From Kingdonia uniflora (taxonomy: Eukaryota; Streptophyta; Magnoliopsida; Ranunculales; Circaeasteraceae): DNA of 64,000 nucleotides. The notes beneath the pieces were generated by a model. It saw only the letters and a program-made list of their open reading frames with translations, was not told where the DNA came from and made no database searches. Shown here one piece after another: positions 22,336 through 33,310 of the stretch (the stretch's first letter is position 1; each line of letters begins with the position of its first letter). The DNA is taken from NCBI GenBank assembly GCA_014058105.1, contig JACGCM010002493.1:124001-188000 (forward strand), given 5' to 3'. Made by a program: the position numbers and the translations under genes.

Positions 22336-25300
22336 CTAATCAATAGGGCAGACACTAATTGAGTGTTGTAAAAGCTCAAATCTCATGGCATTTAACAGCT
22401 TGGTAAAGAAATCTGCTAACTGTCTCTCTGTAGGAACATACTCAACACTGACTATATTGCGCTCAACAAGATCACAGATGAAGTAGAATCTAAGCCCAAT
22501 GTGCTTAGTTCTGGAATGTTGTTCAGGATTCTTAGAGATATTTATCGAACTCGTATTATCGCAAAAAATTAACATCGTCCCCGGGACTATTCCACAGTCA
22601 TGCACCATCTGTTTCATCTAAATTAATTGAGTGCAATAACTACCCGCAACAATATACTCCACTTCTGCTGTAGATTGAGAAATACAATTCTGCTTCTTAC
22701 TCTGCCAAGCTACAAGATTATTTCCAATATAATAGCATCCACCAGAAGTACTCGTTCTATCATCTACATTACCTGCCCAATCTGTATCAGAATACCCAAT
22801 AACCTCGGAGGTTGTGTCATGGGAATACCACAAGCCAAAATCAGAAGTCCTAGCTACATAACGAATAATACGCTTAACAACCATTAAATGGGACTCTTTC
22901 GGACTACCTTGATAATGAGCACAAATACATACACTAAACATAATATCATGACGAGTAGCAGTAAGATAAAGTAAACTACCTATCATACTTCTATACGTCT
23001 TTTGATCAACATCCGTACCTGCCGAGTCCTTACTTAACTTTGTAGTGGTACTCATGGGTGTCCTGGCATGTTTTGCAGAAGAGAGGCCAAACTTCTTCAC
23101 CTGATCCCTGTCATACGTGGATTGAGAAACAAACATTCCTTTCTCCACTTGACGTATTTGGAGACCTAAGAAATAAGTTAGTTCCCCAACCATGCTCATC
23201 TCAAATTCACTTTTCATTAAAGCTGCAAAATAAGTGGTAAGTGAACTCGAAGTAGAGTCAAACACAATATCATCTACATATACCTATGCAACAAGCATCA
23301 CGTTTCCCTTCCGTTGTATAAATAGTATTTTATCAACTCCTCCTCGAACAAATCCCTTAGCTAAGAGAAAATTGGAGAGCCGCTCATACCATGCCTGAGG
23401 AGCTTGCTTCAAACCATAAAGAGTCTTCTTCAAATAGAACACGTGATCAGGATGATGAGGATCCTCAAACCCTATTGGTTGGGCCACGTACACCTCTTCC
23501 TCTAAGAGCCCATTCAGAAAAGTACTCTTTACATCCATCTAATATAACTTGAACTTTTGATGGCAAGCAAGAGTAAGCAGTAGGCGAATAAACTCAAGCC
23601 GTGCAGTAGGAGCAAACTTTTGAACAACATCAACCCCTTTTACTTGATTGTACCCTTGAGAGACCAATCTAGCTTTGTTTCGAATTACATTCCCCAGTTT
23701 ATCATATTTGTTTTTATAAACCCATTTAGTTCCAATGATATATGTACTTGAAGGAAGTGGAACCAAATCCCAAACATCTTGACGCCGAAACTGGAGAACC
23801 TCATCTTGCATTGTATGTAGCCAATATTTGTCTGACAGAGCTTCCTTTACCGTTGTTGGTTCAATCACAGAAACATAACAAACAAAGTTCACCGTCTCAT
23901 GGTATTGGCTTCGAGTCTGAACCTGAGAAGTAGGATCACCAATGATATCGGCATTTGAGTGATCCTTACGAACTTGTTGCCATCTGGGTTGCGGTACAGT
24001 TGGGGCAGGAGAGGGTGGTAGAGCTGGAAATGATGAAGTAGGCAAGGAAGAACCAACCTTTGATGTAGAACTCGATGTATGAATGTCACTAAAAGATGTT
24101 TATAGATTTTCCGTTGTACTATCATCTTCTCTCAACTCTGTAGAACCAATGGTGCAAGTATCATCAACAACCACATTACAAGAATCCATCATCACATTGG
24201 TTCTCAAATTGTAGACTCAAAAAGCTCTACTATTTGTTGAGTAGCCCAATAAAATTCCTTCATCACTTTGAGAGTCAAATTTCCCAATATTCCCCCGATC
24301 TCTAAAGATGAAACATTTACTCCCAAAAACCCAGAAGTAGTTGACATTCAGCTTCTTTCCAAACCACAGTTCATAGGGCGTGTATAAATTAAGTGGACGT
24401 AGATGCATTATATTAATATTATAACACGCAGTCTGAATGGCCTCCCCCCAAAAGTGTGCTGGAAGATTCTTGCTGTGAAGTAAAACTCATCCCATTTCTT
24501 GAAGAACTCTATTCTTCCTTTCTGCAATTACATTTTGTTGTGGAGTGATTAGAGCAGAGAATTCATGCTTAATCCCCATTAGAAGTACAATATTCAACCA
24601 CCCCAGTATCTTTAAACTCTCCTCCACGATCACTTCAAATTTTATCAATAGAGAAATCTTTCTCACTTTGGATCCGAAGTGATATATTGCAGAATTATTC
24701 AAAAGTATTAGACTTCTCTCTCAAAAGTGTTTTCCATGTATAACGAGAAAAATCATCCACCATCACCAAAATATACCTCTTACCTCCCAATGATGCCGTT
24801 CTCATAAGACCCATCAAGTCCATGTGTATTAGCTCAAGAGTCTGAGTTGTAACAATATTGTTGGACTTCGTGTGAGAGCTCTTTATTTGCTTCCCAATTT
24901 GACAAGGGTCGCACACTACGTTGCTCAATCTTCCCAACTTCGGTACTCCCCGAATCAGCTCTTTACTTGTAATCTTAGACAAATCATTGAAATTTATATG
25001 TCTTAATCTTTGATGCCATAAGTCCACATCACTCAGTTTTGCTTTGTTACATATTATAGCCTCTTGTTAAATAACATAACAGTTATCAGCGGTTCTAGCA
25101 GCATACATCACCCGTTGTCCTTGAGAGTTCAGAACATCACATCCACTTTTGGAAAAAGTAGCAGTATGATTTGTATCATATAGTTGACTCACACTAAGAA
25201 GATTTGCCTTCAGCCCCTTAACCAGGAGAACATTATCAATTGCTGGAGTACCAAGTCCTTCGGCCTTTCCCTTTCCAACCACAGAAGATATACTCCCATC

Positions 25301-25530
25301 ACTGAAAGTAATATCACCTCCCTGAATATCCTCTAGGTGACTCAGCTTGGACTCATCACCAGTCATATGGCGAGAACACCCGCTATCCATATACCATTGA
25401 ACTGACTTGAAAGCATTCAGAACAGTTAGTGCAACATTGCACCTTAGTTGAGGTGTCAAATCTAACTTTTGTACCGAGATGCTTCAAAGAGTTCCTCGAC
25501 TTGTAGTTTTATGTGCAAAAGATCTAGACA
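22336..25530 (-). pseudogene. Copia pol: protease, integrase, RT, RNase H
   Basis: Minus strand. Protease near 25390-25360: WYMDSGCSRHMTGDES, active DSG intact. Integrase: zinc motif from HQRLRHINF to CDPCQIGKQ, then MVDDFSRYTW (25020-24730), with a break near 24700, and a C-terminal block ending YELWFGKK (24408-24217). RT: IGTKWVYKNKYD, the block [33 protein letters not shown], and YVDDIVF with the catalytic YVDD intact but preceded by an in-frame TAG (about 23284). RNase H: GYSDTDWAGNVDDRTSTSGG, FCDNTSSINIS and HIGLRFYFI. A handful of stops and frameshifts; moderately young but inactive. Confidence 0.93.
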
Positions 25531-25539
25531 CATTCTCAC

Positions 25540-27444
25540 TTTTCTTATTAGTAGAAATCACATTAGAATTATTTTTATATCCACTGAAAGAGAAAACATG
25601 TGATTGTTAAGGTCCAACAAATCTACAGAAGAAAGCAATATGTCCCCTTCGACCACATAGATTGCAATAATAAATTTTAAAGTAAGAGGCCCGTTTGGAG
25701 TGATCATGAGTAGTGGATATGACGTTATGTTTGGGCAAAGAAGTAGACGTAGTTGCTTTCGCAAACTTTGTAATTTGAGGAGTCTTGGCCTTGGAAAGAG
25801 ATTCCTCATATCCTAGACCCCTTTTGTCACTGTCCGTCTTTCCCATACATAACATTTTATCAATGTTCATGGCCCAATGACAAAACTTCTAAAGTTTCTG
25901 CTGAGATAGAACTACATCAAGCTTGGCCGAACGAAGTTCATCCAAAGTTGATTTCATTTTCTCTTTTGCATTATTAACTTCTTTTTCTAAAAATATAACT
26001 TTGTCATGAAGACCTTGTTTCTCATTCTCAAGAGCCTCTATCTCGTGACTAATACTCTCATTTTTTCTTGAAGTTCGCTCGTAAGTATATTAACATTGTC
26101 TTTTAAGACTTTGTTAAGTTTGCCGAGTTTTATACACTTGGCGAGAGTCTGAGAATATAAGTCCTCAAGATGTGGGTCCTCAAACTCCTTAAACTCATTT
26201 TGTTCTTGATTACACTGATTTTCATCAGGATTTTCAAGTTCAAAAACGTCAAAGTTATTATTGCCACAATTAAAAAATACAGGATATGCACAATAATTTC
26301 TAGTATCAACTAATTGGGGATGACTCTCATTGTTATCATGTTCATCATCACTGTCATCCCAAGAAACCCTGATATTCATAGCTTTATGATTCGTTCTAGT
26401 TTTTTTCATAGGACAACAATGAGCATAATGACCAAGCTTGTGACATTTATAACATTCAACTTGACTGAGGTCAGTATCACTGTCGGTCTGTCGGTTATAA
26501 GTTTTGACCCGATCATGAGGTCGTGAATTATAGTTCATTGATTGCCCTTGTTTTTGTCCTTGTTTTTGAAACTGACGTTTCTTCAAGATTTTTTGAAATT
26601 GTTAACTAATAAGAGCAATTGACGAATCTATATCCGAACCTTTATCATCATCTGAGATATATGAGTGATCAACCTCTTTGGAACCCTTGGAAGAAGAGGA
26701 GTAAGATGAAGACTTGAAAGCAACACTCTTATTCTTTTCAGGGTTTTCCATTCTCATCTCAAGTTTAAACGTTCGCAATTTTCCAGCTAATGTATCGGGT
26801 TTCATTTTTATAAGATCTTGAGCTTCCTCGATAACATCACGTCTGGATCTAAAACTCTTAGGAAGAGACCTTAGAACTTTGCAAACAATTTGAACATCAG
26901 AATAAGGAGCTCCTAATGCGGCACTATTATTTATATATCACTTAGTCTCGCATAGAACTCATCAAAATGTTCGTTTTCACTCATTCTGATATTCTCAAAT
27001 TGCGAATTAAGTATTTGAAGCTTACTTTCTTTTACTATATCATCGCCTTCATGAGTTCGAACTAGGATGTCCCAAGCTTCTTTAGAAGTGGTACATACAA
27101 AGATATGTCGAAACTCAGTTTGACTCACAGCCGTAAAGATCGCATTGAGGCCTTTAGAATTATACCCAACAGTATCCTTTTCTTCTTTTGACCATTGATT
27201 CTTAGGTTTATGGACCTCAATAGCACTCCCTGGTTGACCTTGCATCATAGTAGGGGGTGTCCATCCATCTTCAACAACAATCCATACATCTTCTTCGATC
27301 GATTGTAAGTATACAATCATTCGTACTTTCCAGTATGGGTATTCTTTGCCATCAAAGGCTGGAGGGCGATTTATAGGACCTCCAAACTTCTCAGAACTTA
27401 TTATTCTCAAGCGAACTATCCGGGATCCACGCTTAGGTTGTTAA
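25540..27444 (-). pseudogene. Copia gag with two zinc knuckles
   Basis: Opens around SRIVRLRIISSEKF; a start ATG is not evident. FDGKEYPYWKVRM (about 27350) is the SIRE-type gag beginning. Near 26460 is a zinc knuckle, CYKCHKLGHYAHCC, and near 25660 a second, CNLCGRRGHIAFFC. Stops and frameshifts lie at about 26930, 26600, 26030 and 25870. The protein would coat the RNA in the particle. Confidence 0.88.
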
Positions 27445-27460
27445 ACCTCGAAATGTGACC

Positions 27461-27473
27461 GCTCTAATACCAA
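27461..27473 (-). other. Primer binding site of the copia element
   Basis: Minus strand TTGGTATTAGAGC, one base away from TGGTATCAGAGC, the usual copia site complementary to the 3' end of initiator Met tRNA. It lies one base inside the 5' LTR. Confidence 0.82.
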
Positions 27474-27474
27474 T

Positions 27475-28540
27475 TGAAATAACTAGTCGCCTGAGATTAA
27501 CCAATTTTGATCATTTTAGGTCTAAATCGAAAGATCCTAAAACCTCTAAATTAATGATCAAGACTTAACCAAGTTCAAGTCGATACGATTATCTAATGTC
27601 AAACATGCAATGGAAATTAACGACAAAGCAAATATTTTTAACCCTGTGGGAAACCTTTCTCAGGAGAAAAACCCACAGGTCGCTATCGAGTTACTCGACA
27701 ACTAAACAATCCACTATTGAAAAATAATTACAAAAATTTAATCACTTGCAGACTCGATAAACACTTTCCATGGTTATCTCTCTTTCAATGAATCTTCTTG
27801 CAATCAATTTTGCGTTCTCGCAACGCCTCGCTCCAATCTCACGCCGAAGCTCCTATTCTTGAATCGCTCAAGTTCTTCAATTTAGTTCTTCAATGCATGA
27901 CAAGGATTTCTTGATCAATTGATTGATTCAAGATTGAGTGATTTGATTCTCTTGAATTTCTATTCTTGAATTGCTCCTATTCTTTTCACTCTTAAAAATC
28001 AAGCCTAAAAAAAATGGTTTTCAGGAAGTAAGTGTTTTAAAAAGGTAAGTATGTCTTAAGTAGAAAACAGAAAACACAGGCTCTGTTCGAATATAAATTA
28101 ATCTATTCGAACAAAAGTCTATCTGAGGAAAGTTATTCGAACAACAGTTACTCTATTCGAACAGAGATGTAACTGTTAAAAGTTATTCAAACAACATTCA
28201 ATATATTCGAACAGAGATTCATCTGCTGAAAGTTATTTGAACAAGAATCATTCTATTCGAATACAAATCTATCTGTTGCAAAATATTCGAACAACATTAA
28301 AAGTTATTCGAATATAACTTCTGTTTTCTTTAAAAAGACTTTCTTATTACTTTTTCATACTCTGTAAAATACAGTCTTAACTTTTTAGAATAAAGAGTTA
28401 GAAATCCACTTACCTGTTCAGAGTCAGTCAGTCCCGCTGTAGTCGCTCTACGTGCATTCACTGACGCCGGATAACAACGAGATAATGCTGACGCCTACTC
28501 TAGACACTAAATGAAACAAACTCCAGAATTAGATGTTTCA
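27475..28540 (-). repeat. 5' LTR of the copia element
   Basis: 1066 bp, TGAAATAACTAG to TGTTTCA on the + strand. TTCGAA-type sites start at 28086, 28106, 28136, 28156, 28186, 28206, 28236, 28256, 28286 and 28307, again alternating 20 and 30 bp. Flanked by GTTCG on the outer side. Confidence 0.93.
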
Positions 28541-28602
28541 GTTCGTAGGTCCATCACTCCCTCAGTAGCGTCAGGTAGGACGTTGGCGTCTAGATTTGCC
28601 AT
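28541..28602 (-). pseudogene. Start of Tat-A gag, cut by the copia insertion
   Basis: ATG at 28602 gives MANLDANVLPDATEGVMDLR, then the copia LTR. Tat-C starts MANQDKSHCALPDDAEGVID at 53377, which confirms both the start and the insertion point about 20 codons in. Confidence 0.85.
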
Positions 28603-28661
28603 CCTTCAAAAAATGAATATGAAATACTGGATCGGAGAACGCTGAGTGTATGCTTCGGGTT

Positions 28662-28679
28662 CTCACAGACGGTGCCAAA
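28662..28679 (-). other. Primer binding site of Tat-A
   Basis: Minus strand TTTGGCACCGTCTGTGAG directly inside the 5' LTR. The Tat-C counterpart at 53300 reads TTTGGCGCTGTCAGTGGGAA. The TGGCGCC-type start is usual for Tat/Athila-like elements; I do not name the tRNA with confidence. Confidence 0.7.
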
Positions 28680-29343
28680 TGTAATGACCTATTTTCGTAT
28701 TGGACGAAGATAATGCCTTACACCCTTGAAATATGGAGCGTTAGCTAAGATCTAACGCGAGATTTAGCGTGGAAAACTTTTGAATGGGTTAAAAACCACG
28801 ACCTCTCCTGAGGATTTTAAAAATAGAGAGATGTTTATAGATTGCTCGCTATTACAAAGAGAGAGAGATATAGAGAAGGTATCTTAGAAGGTCTCAGAAC
28901 AACCTTTCTTAGATGTCTTTTTGCCACCTCCTTCATCTCTAGCTCTCTGGTTCTATTTATAGGTCTTATAACATGACCGTTATTGCTTTAATGAGGAACG
29001 TTACAATATATGAGTTTGATGAGTCTTTTATGAGGTCTTTTGTAACGTCTTGCTATCTGATAATTGTTGACCTTGTAACGGATCTCTTGATGACCTTAGC
29101 TGTAACTTCGAACTGTTTATGAAGATACGATCTCTAACGATGTTCGTATGTATACGAACTGTTGATGGACATCTGAGTATCTTCTGCAGTGTGATGTTAC
29201 TGGATGCTTCAATATCCCCAGACTGTAGATGAGGAAGTCTGTATTGTAATCTGTTTGCCCTCAATGCTTGGTTGGTTACCAATGTGTTTACTTCGAACTA
29301 TGTGAGCTCGAATATCGGACTCAGTACGAGGATTAGAAATAAG
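28680..29343 (-). repeat. 5' LTR of Tat-A, outer end truncated
   Basis: 664 bp matching 3293-3956. The expected first bases (TGTAAGGT on the minus strand) are missing and the sequence changes to cattggtac at 29344. TATA-like CTATAAATAGA lies near 28950 on the minus strand. Confidence 0.92.
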
Positions 29344-30044
29344 CATTGGTACATTTCTCCATCTCTCACAATCAACCCAACCCAACCCAACCCTCGATTT
29401 TCTTCTTAGTATACACCTCATTTGAAGGCCATGTTAACAAAGTTTTCAATTTTTGGTTAAATGCATTTTGCACCCTTACGTTAGGTCCTTATTGCCTAGC
29501 GGTATAGTAGTATGAATAGGTGGTTCGTATGTGGTACGACACAAAAAGTCTGTGTTCATGCACGTTGTAGGTTGTTTTGGTAGATCCAACCAATTAGAGA
29601 GTATTTTACAAGTTTACTATCCTAATTAGGATTAAGAGTTTTGTATTCCTGATAGGAGTAGGATAATTGCATATATATATATAGCAGTAGTTTGTCTATA
29701 AGCTGCACTTGCCTATAATTTCTTCTTGTAGCAGCTCTGTTTTGGGAAGTCTTTCTCTCTCTTTGCTAATTGGAAGAACCAATTAACCAAAACCCTAAGG
29801 TACATGATCACCTTCTTTCTTTTGTTCTCCTTGTTTGATTTCAGCAACTAGTTGAGATTAATTGTTCTACCTTTAGTTCTCATAATCAGATCTTTGGTTC
29901 TCTCTCACAAACCCAAACACTATATCTCAGAGAAAAAAAACCCTAAAATTTGCCTGTGAAAGATCATCAAAACCTTCCTAAGATATCTTGTACTCAAGGT
30001 CTACTCATATTTTTCTCATTGAAGGGTATCAGTAGTACTGTAAT
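29344..30044 (+). promoter_or_regulatory. Upstream region of the F-box gene
   Basis: 700 bp of host-like DNA. A TATA-type run (gcatatatatatatagcag) lies near 29670, about 375 bp before the ATG, followed by pyrimidine-rich leader sequence (gtctttctctctctttgc near 29750). A 5' UTR intron starting at the GT near 29802 is possible but not proven. Near 29376 is a short (aaccc)n run. Confidence 0.45.
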
Positions 30045-31226
30045 ATGTTTTCAAGATACAAGATAAATCATCGGGGTTGGTCGGATCTGCCAGAGTACTT
30101 TCTAGAAGAGTTTTTCGTAAAGTTGGATGTAATCAATGATCAAGTTAGTTTTGGTGCTGTTTGCACAACTTGGCAATCTGTTTACCACAAGAATCGTCAA
30201 CAACAACATTCACAGCATCAACTAGGGTTGCTCAAGGTTAATGTTTTGCAACCGGAGGAGGACAACACAATTGCATTCTTAAACGTGGTACAGAACAGGG
30301 TTTACAGGTTCAAATCACCTAAACGTTTTAGTGTTTGCGTCCCTTGTTCCAATTTAGTCGGATGGGTTCTTATAGTAACAGGAAGTGGATTATTATGCAC
30401 CTCAGTGTATCTATTAAACCCTCTTTTGTTGTCCAACACCAAAATCAAAATACCCGCATTGTATTTGTCTGGTTGTCCACACAAGTTTGTATTGTCTGCC
30501 GACCCATCATCAACAAGTGACTATTTCATCGTCGCCCTAATTTGTATAGGCTACAACCGTCCAGCTATTTTTAAGTCGGGGGAAAAACATTGGTCTCTAT
30601 TTCCATGGCCTTTAGAGGATATAACATATTATAACCATTGGTTTTACGGAATTATGGATCATGTATATGAGGAAAACCCCAATCCTAACGGCTTCCGGCA
30701 GGGAGACATATTGGCATTTCAAGTAAGCCGAACTAAAAATGCATCAGATTTGGCGGCCTTAGAACGATTGAGAGTTTATGACCCTCGTTGGTTTCGAAAG
30801 AGGTGTTTTATTGAATCGGAGGGAAGGCTATTGCTGGTGCACAGGGTACTTGGTGAAGGCTGTTGTACTAGTTCAAGAATGGTTCGGTTTGAGGTTTTTG
30901 AGTTAGATGATCGTTTTGTAAAGAAATGGACTTCGACAAATAACCTGGGCTCTTGCAACTTATTTATCGGTGAAAGATTTTCAATGTCTCTTCCAGCTTC
31001 AGATTTACCCGAATGCAAATCAAACGGAATCCATTTCAATTTTCTTTCGGGATGCCTAAAGCCTCACGAATCTGGAGTATTCAACCTAGAAACAAATGAG
31101 TTTGTCGATCATCAGTTTACTCCAGTTTCTCGATGTATCAGATTCATAATCTTTTTGGCTGCTGTGTTTGTATTCATTCTCTTAATCATTATCTTTTTGA
31201 TGTATCGTGCTTATCAGGATAATTAA
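30045..31226 (+). CDS. F-box / DUF295-like protein with a C-terminal membrane segment
   Basis: 393 codons, one exon, intact. Residues about 12-50 form an F-box (WSDLPEYFLEEFFVKL...FGAVCTTWQSVY), which would bind SKP1 in an SCF ubiquitin ligase. Residues 60-360 follow the DUF295 (KIB-type) pattern: a beta-rich fold ending with FNLETNEFVDHQFTPVSR. After that comes an unusual hydrophobic stretch (about 366-388, FIIFLAAVFVFILLIIIFLM), predicting a tail anchor; most DUF295 proteins instead end in a PPIWF-type tail. ATG 30045 is the first in frame and sits right before the F-box. A partial copy lies 2.1 kb downstream. Target unknown. Confidence 0.85.
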   Translation: MFSRYKINHRGWSDLPEYFLEEFFVKLDVINDQVSFGAVCTTWQSVYHKNRQQQHSQHQLGLLKVNVLQPEEDNTIAFLNVVQNRVYRFKSPKRFSVCVPCSNLVGWVLIVTGSGLLCTSVYLLNPLLLSNTKIKIPALYLSGCPHKFVLSADPSSTSDYFIVALICIGYNRPAIFKSGEKHWSLFPWPLEDITYYNHWFYGIMDHVYEENPNPNGFRQGDILAFQVSRTKNASDLAALERLRVYDPRWFRKRCFIESEGRLLLVHRVLGEGCCTSSRMVRFEVFELDDRFVKKWTSTNNLGSCNLFIGERFSMSLPASDLPECKSNGIHFNFLSGCLKPHESGVFNLETNEFVDHQFTPVSRCIRFIIFLAAVFVFILLIIIFLMYRAYQDN

Positions 31227-32354
31227 TTTGAATGAAAGAAGGTTCTCTTGATGCATTTACCTACCTTGAAGGTCTACGCTCTATCCTGTTAAATTTGAAA
31301 ATGTTGATATGACCTAAGAGACTTTGTAGTAGCTTCAAATGGAGTTGTTGCTTTGGAAAAATGTGGTTGCAAAACTACACAAACTCTGGCTTTTGTGGTA
31401 GAGCTTGGTTTAGTTGTACATTTTTTAGTTATGGCCTATTTTCTTCATTGTAGAATTGCAAATTTGTTTGTAAAATGACAGCTGAACAAAGATTTGTTTT
31501 ATAGAGTGTTTCATGTCATTTAAAGTTACTATGTTGTTACTATATCAGTCCAAAATCATCATGGTTTAGTTTTTTCGGCCAAAATAAGTAATAAGTTTTT
31601 GCACAAGTTCTTCATTGAGCAAATTTGAGAAAAACTCTCATATTTGTACACCGTTTTGACATTGACCCTCACATTCGCTAAAACTAGCCTTACCCCGCTA
31701 ATATTGATTAAGCGACTAGTCAAACCTAGTTGACCTTATTGACTAATTTCAATTTTTTAAAAACCCAGATCTACCCTTTTACATTGAGATACTTACCAAT
31801 TATGACACACTTATTAGATTTTATAAAACCTAGAGATAAACAATTATGACATAACCATGATCCAACAGTTGATGTATAATTCTCTTCTTCTCTTTCTCAG
31901 ATTCTTCTCCTCTTTCTTTCTCGGATTCTCCGCTTCTCTTCATCCCATTTTCTTTTCTCGGAAGCCCCAAAGTTACAAAAGAACACCAAATTAATGAACA
32001 ATCATAGGTTACAGGTTGGAGATCCCCTAGTTTGAGCCAAATATTGGCTCCATTATTCTTCTATAGCTTTGTTGGGTACAGCAATGAGATTCAATCGCGA
32101 TATTTTCCAATTTTTATTTATAGGGTTACGATTTTGATCAAACTTGGAAAATTTCGAAGAGAAAGTTGTTGCTGTGATTATGGTGGGAGGTCCAACTAAA
32201 GGTCTTAACTCTAAAAGGCTTCAAATTATATATTACTCTGTTTGATAATACTTTATTTATCAGTTTAGCATGATGTATAATTCTCTTCTTCTCTTTATCG
32301 GATTCTTCTCCTCTTTCTTTATCAGATTCTCCGCTTCTCTTCATCCCATTTTCT
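31227..32354. other. Downstream flank of the F-box gene with a 90-bp direct repeat
   Basis: Likely 3' UTR, then AT-rich DNA. A segment starting gatgtataattctcttcttc occurs at 31871 and again at 32272 (401 bp apart) and runs about 90 bp in both, ending at cttcatcccattttct. The second copy leads straight into the F-box gene duplicate. No gene seen. Confidence 0.6.
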
Positions 32355-32725
32355 CTAGGTTGCTCAAAGTTAATGTTTTGCAATCGGAGGAGAACAACAC
32401 AATTGCGTTCTTAAACATGGTACAGAACAGGGTTTACAGATTCATATCACCTAAACGTTTTAGTGTTTGCGTCCCTTGTTCCAATTTGGTCGGATGGGTT
32501 CTTATAATAACAGCAATTATATTATTATGCACCTCAGTGTATCTATTAAATCCTCTTTTGTTGTCCAACACCAAAATCAAAATACCCGCATTGTATTTGT
32601 CTGGTTGTCCACACAAGTTTGTATTGTCTGCCGACCCATCATCAACAAGTGACTATTTCATCGTCGCCCTAATTTGTATAGGCTACAACCGTCCAACTAT
32701 TTTTAAGTCGGGGGAAAAACGTTGG
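32355..32725 (+). pseudogene. Partial duplicate of the F-box gene (middle of the DUF295 part)
   Basis: Matches 30222-30593 over about 370 bp with some 20 base differences and an open reading frame, from LLKVNVLQSEENNTIAF to FKSGEKRW. It lacks the F-box and the C-terminus. An open frame starting upstream at 32270 adds a hydrophobic leader (LLLFIGFFSSFF) from unrelated repeat DNA, so a chimeric 159-codon ORF exists. I treat it as a recent segmental copy and pseudogene; transcription is unknown. Confidence 0.88.
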
Positions 32726-32735
32726 ATATTACTGA

Positions 32736-33310
32736 GGTGCCTCTCCTAAAGTGCCTCACTGTCTTGGAATCTGAGGTGCCACCTAGGATTTTCGTCATCC
32801 AACAGTGCCTTACTGACTTGGATTTCACCTCCCAAAAGCAAGGTTGAGTCTTGGAATCCAAGACTCAACTTTGGTTTTTAAAGTCGCGATTAGGCGCCCA
32901 ATTGTTTTTTTTTTAACAAAAATTCAAATCAGGCACCTAAGACTTGGCGCCCAATTTTTTATTTTATTTTTTAAAATTCAAAACGGGCGCCCAAGAAAAA
33001 AAAATCTAAGTCAGGTACTGTTGAGTATCTCCTAAAGTGCCTCACTACCTTGGAATCCAATGTGCCACATAGGATTTTCGTCCTCCAACAGTGCCTCACT
33101 GACTTGGATTTCACCCTCCAAATTCAAGGCTGAGTCATGGATTTCAAGACTCAGCCATGGAATTTAATGTCGTGATTGGGCGCCTAAGTGTTGGGGCGCC
33201 TGCTATGTTTAAAAACAGGCGCCTAAAACTTAGGCGCTTAAGTTAATTATTATTTTTAATTAGGCACCCAACTCTTAGGTGCCTGTTCTACTGAGTAAAT
33301 TTGTTGGAGC
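32736..33310. repeat. 287-bp tandem duplication rich in GGCGCC-type motifs
   Basis: Two copies begin cctaaagtgcctcact at 32745 and 33031. Each contains aggattttcgtc, caacagtgcct, ctgacttggatttcacc and then runs of ggcgccCaa / ggcgcctaa. Copies differ at many positions. Many short palindromes (GGCGCC) and oligo-A/T runs. Not coding. Could be the end of an undescribed transposon. Confidence 0.75.

Larger units (their letters stand above)
17451..28540 (-). mobile_element. SIRE-like Ty1/copia element nested in Tat-A gag
   Basis: 11,090 bp with LTRs of 1059 bp (17451-18509) and 1066 bp (27475-28540), both bounded by TGAAA...TTTCA. The flanks are gttct (17446-17450) and gttcg (28541-28545), a 5-bp target duplication with one change. 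The minus strand reads primer site, gag with two zinc knuckles, protease, integrase, RT, RNase H, an extra downstream ORF, polypurine tract and 3' LTR. Domain order PR-INT-RT-RH is copia. Large LTRs, the two knuckles and a long 3' ORF suggest the SIRE/Maximus group. Insertion is younger than Tat-A. Confidence 0.93.
3293..29343 (-). mobile_element. Tat-A: Ty3/gypsy element of the Tat lineage, interrupted by a copia element
   Basis: The minus strand reads 5' LTR (29343-28680), primer site, gag, protease, RT, RNase H, a second RNase H, integrase, tandem repeats, an antisense gene cassette, polypurine tract and 3' LTR (3964-3293). The second, archaeal-type RNase H and the very long 3' region mark the Tat lineage. 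Without the copia insertion (17451-28540) it would be about 15 kb. The LTRs align over 664 bp without length change and differ at roughly 7 % of positions by eye. No clean target-site duplication is seen because the outer 5' LTR edge lacks about 8 bases. Confidence 0.93.

Noticed and set aside
29490..29570. tRNA-like stretch (cctagcggtatagtag, ggtggttcg)
   Set aside because: No cloverleaf can be folded; the A and B box spacing is wrong.
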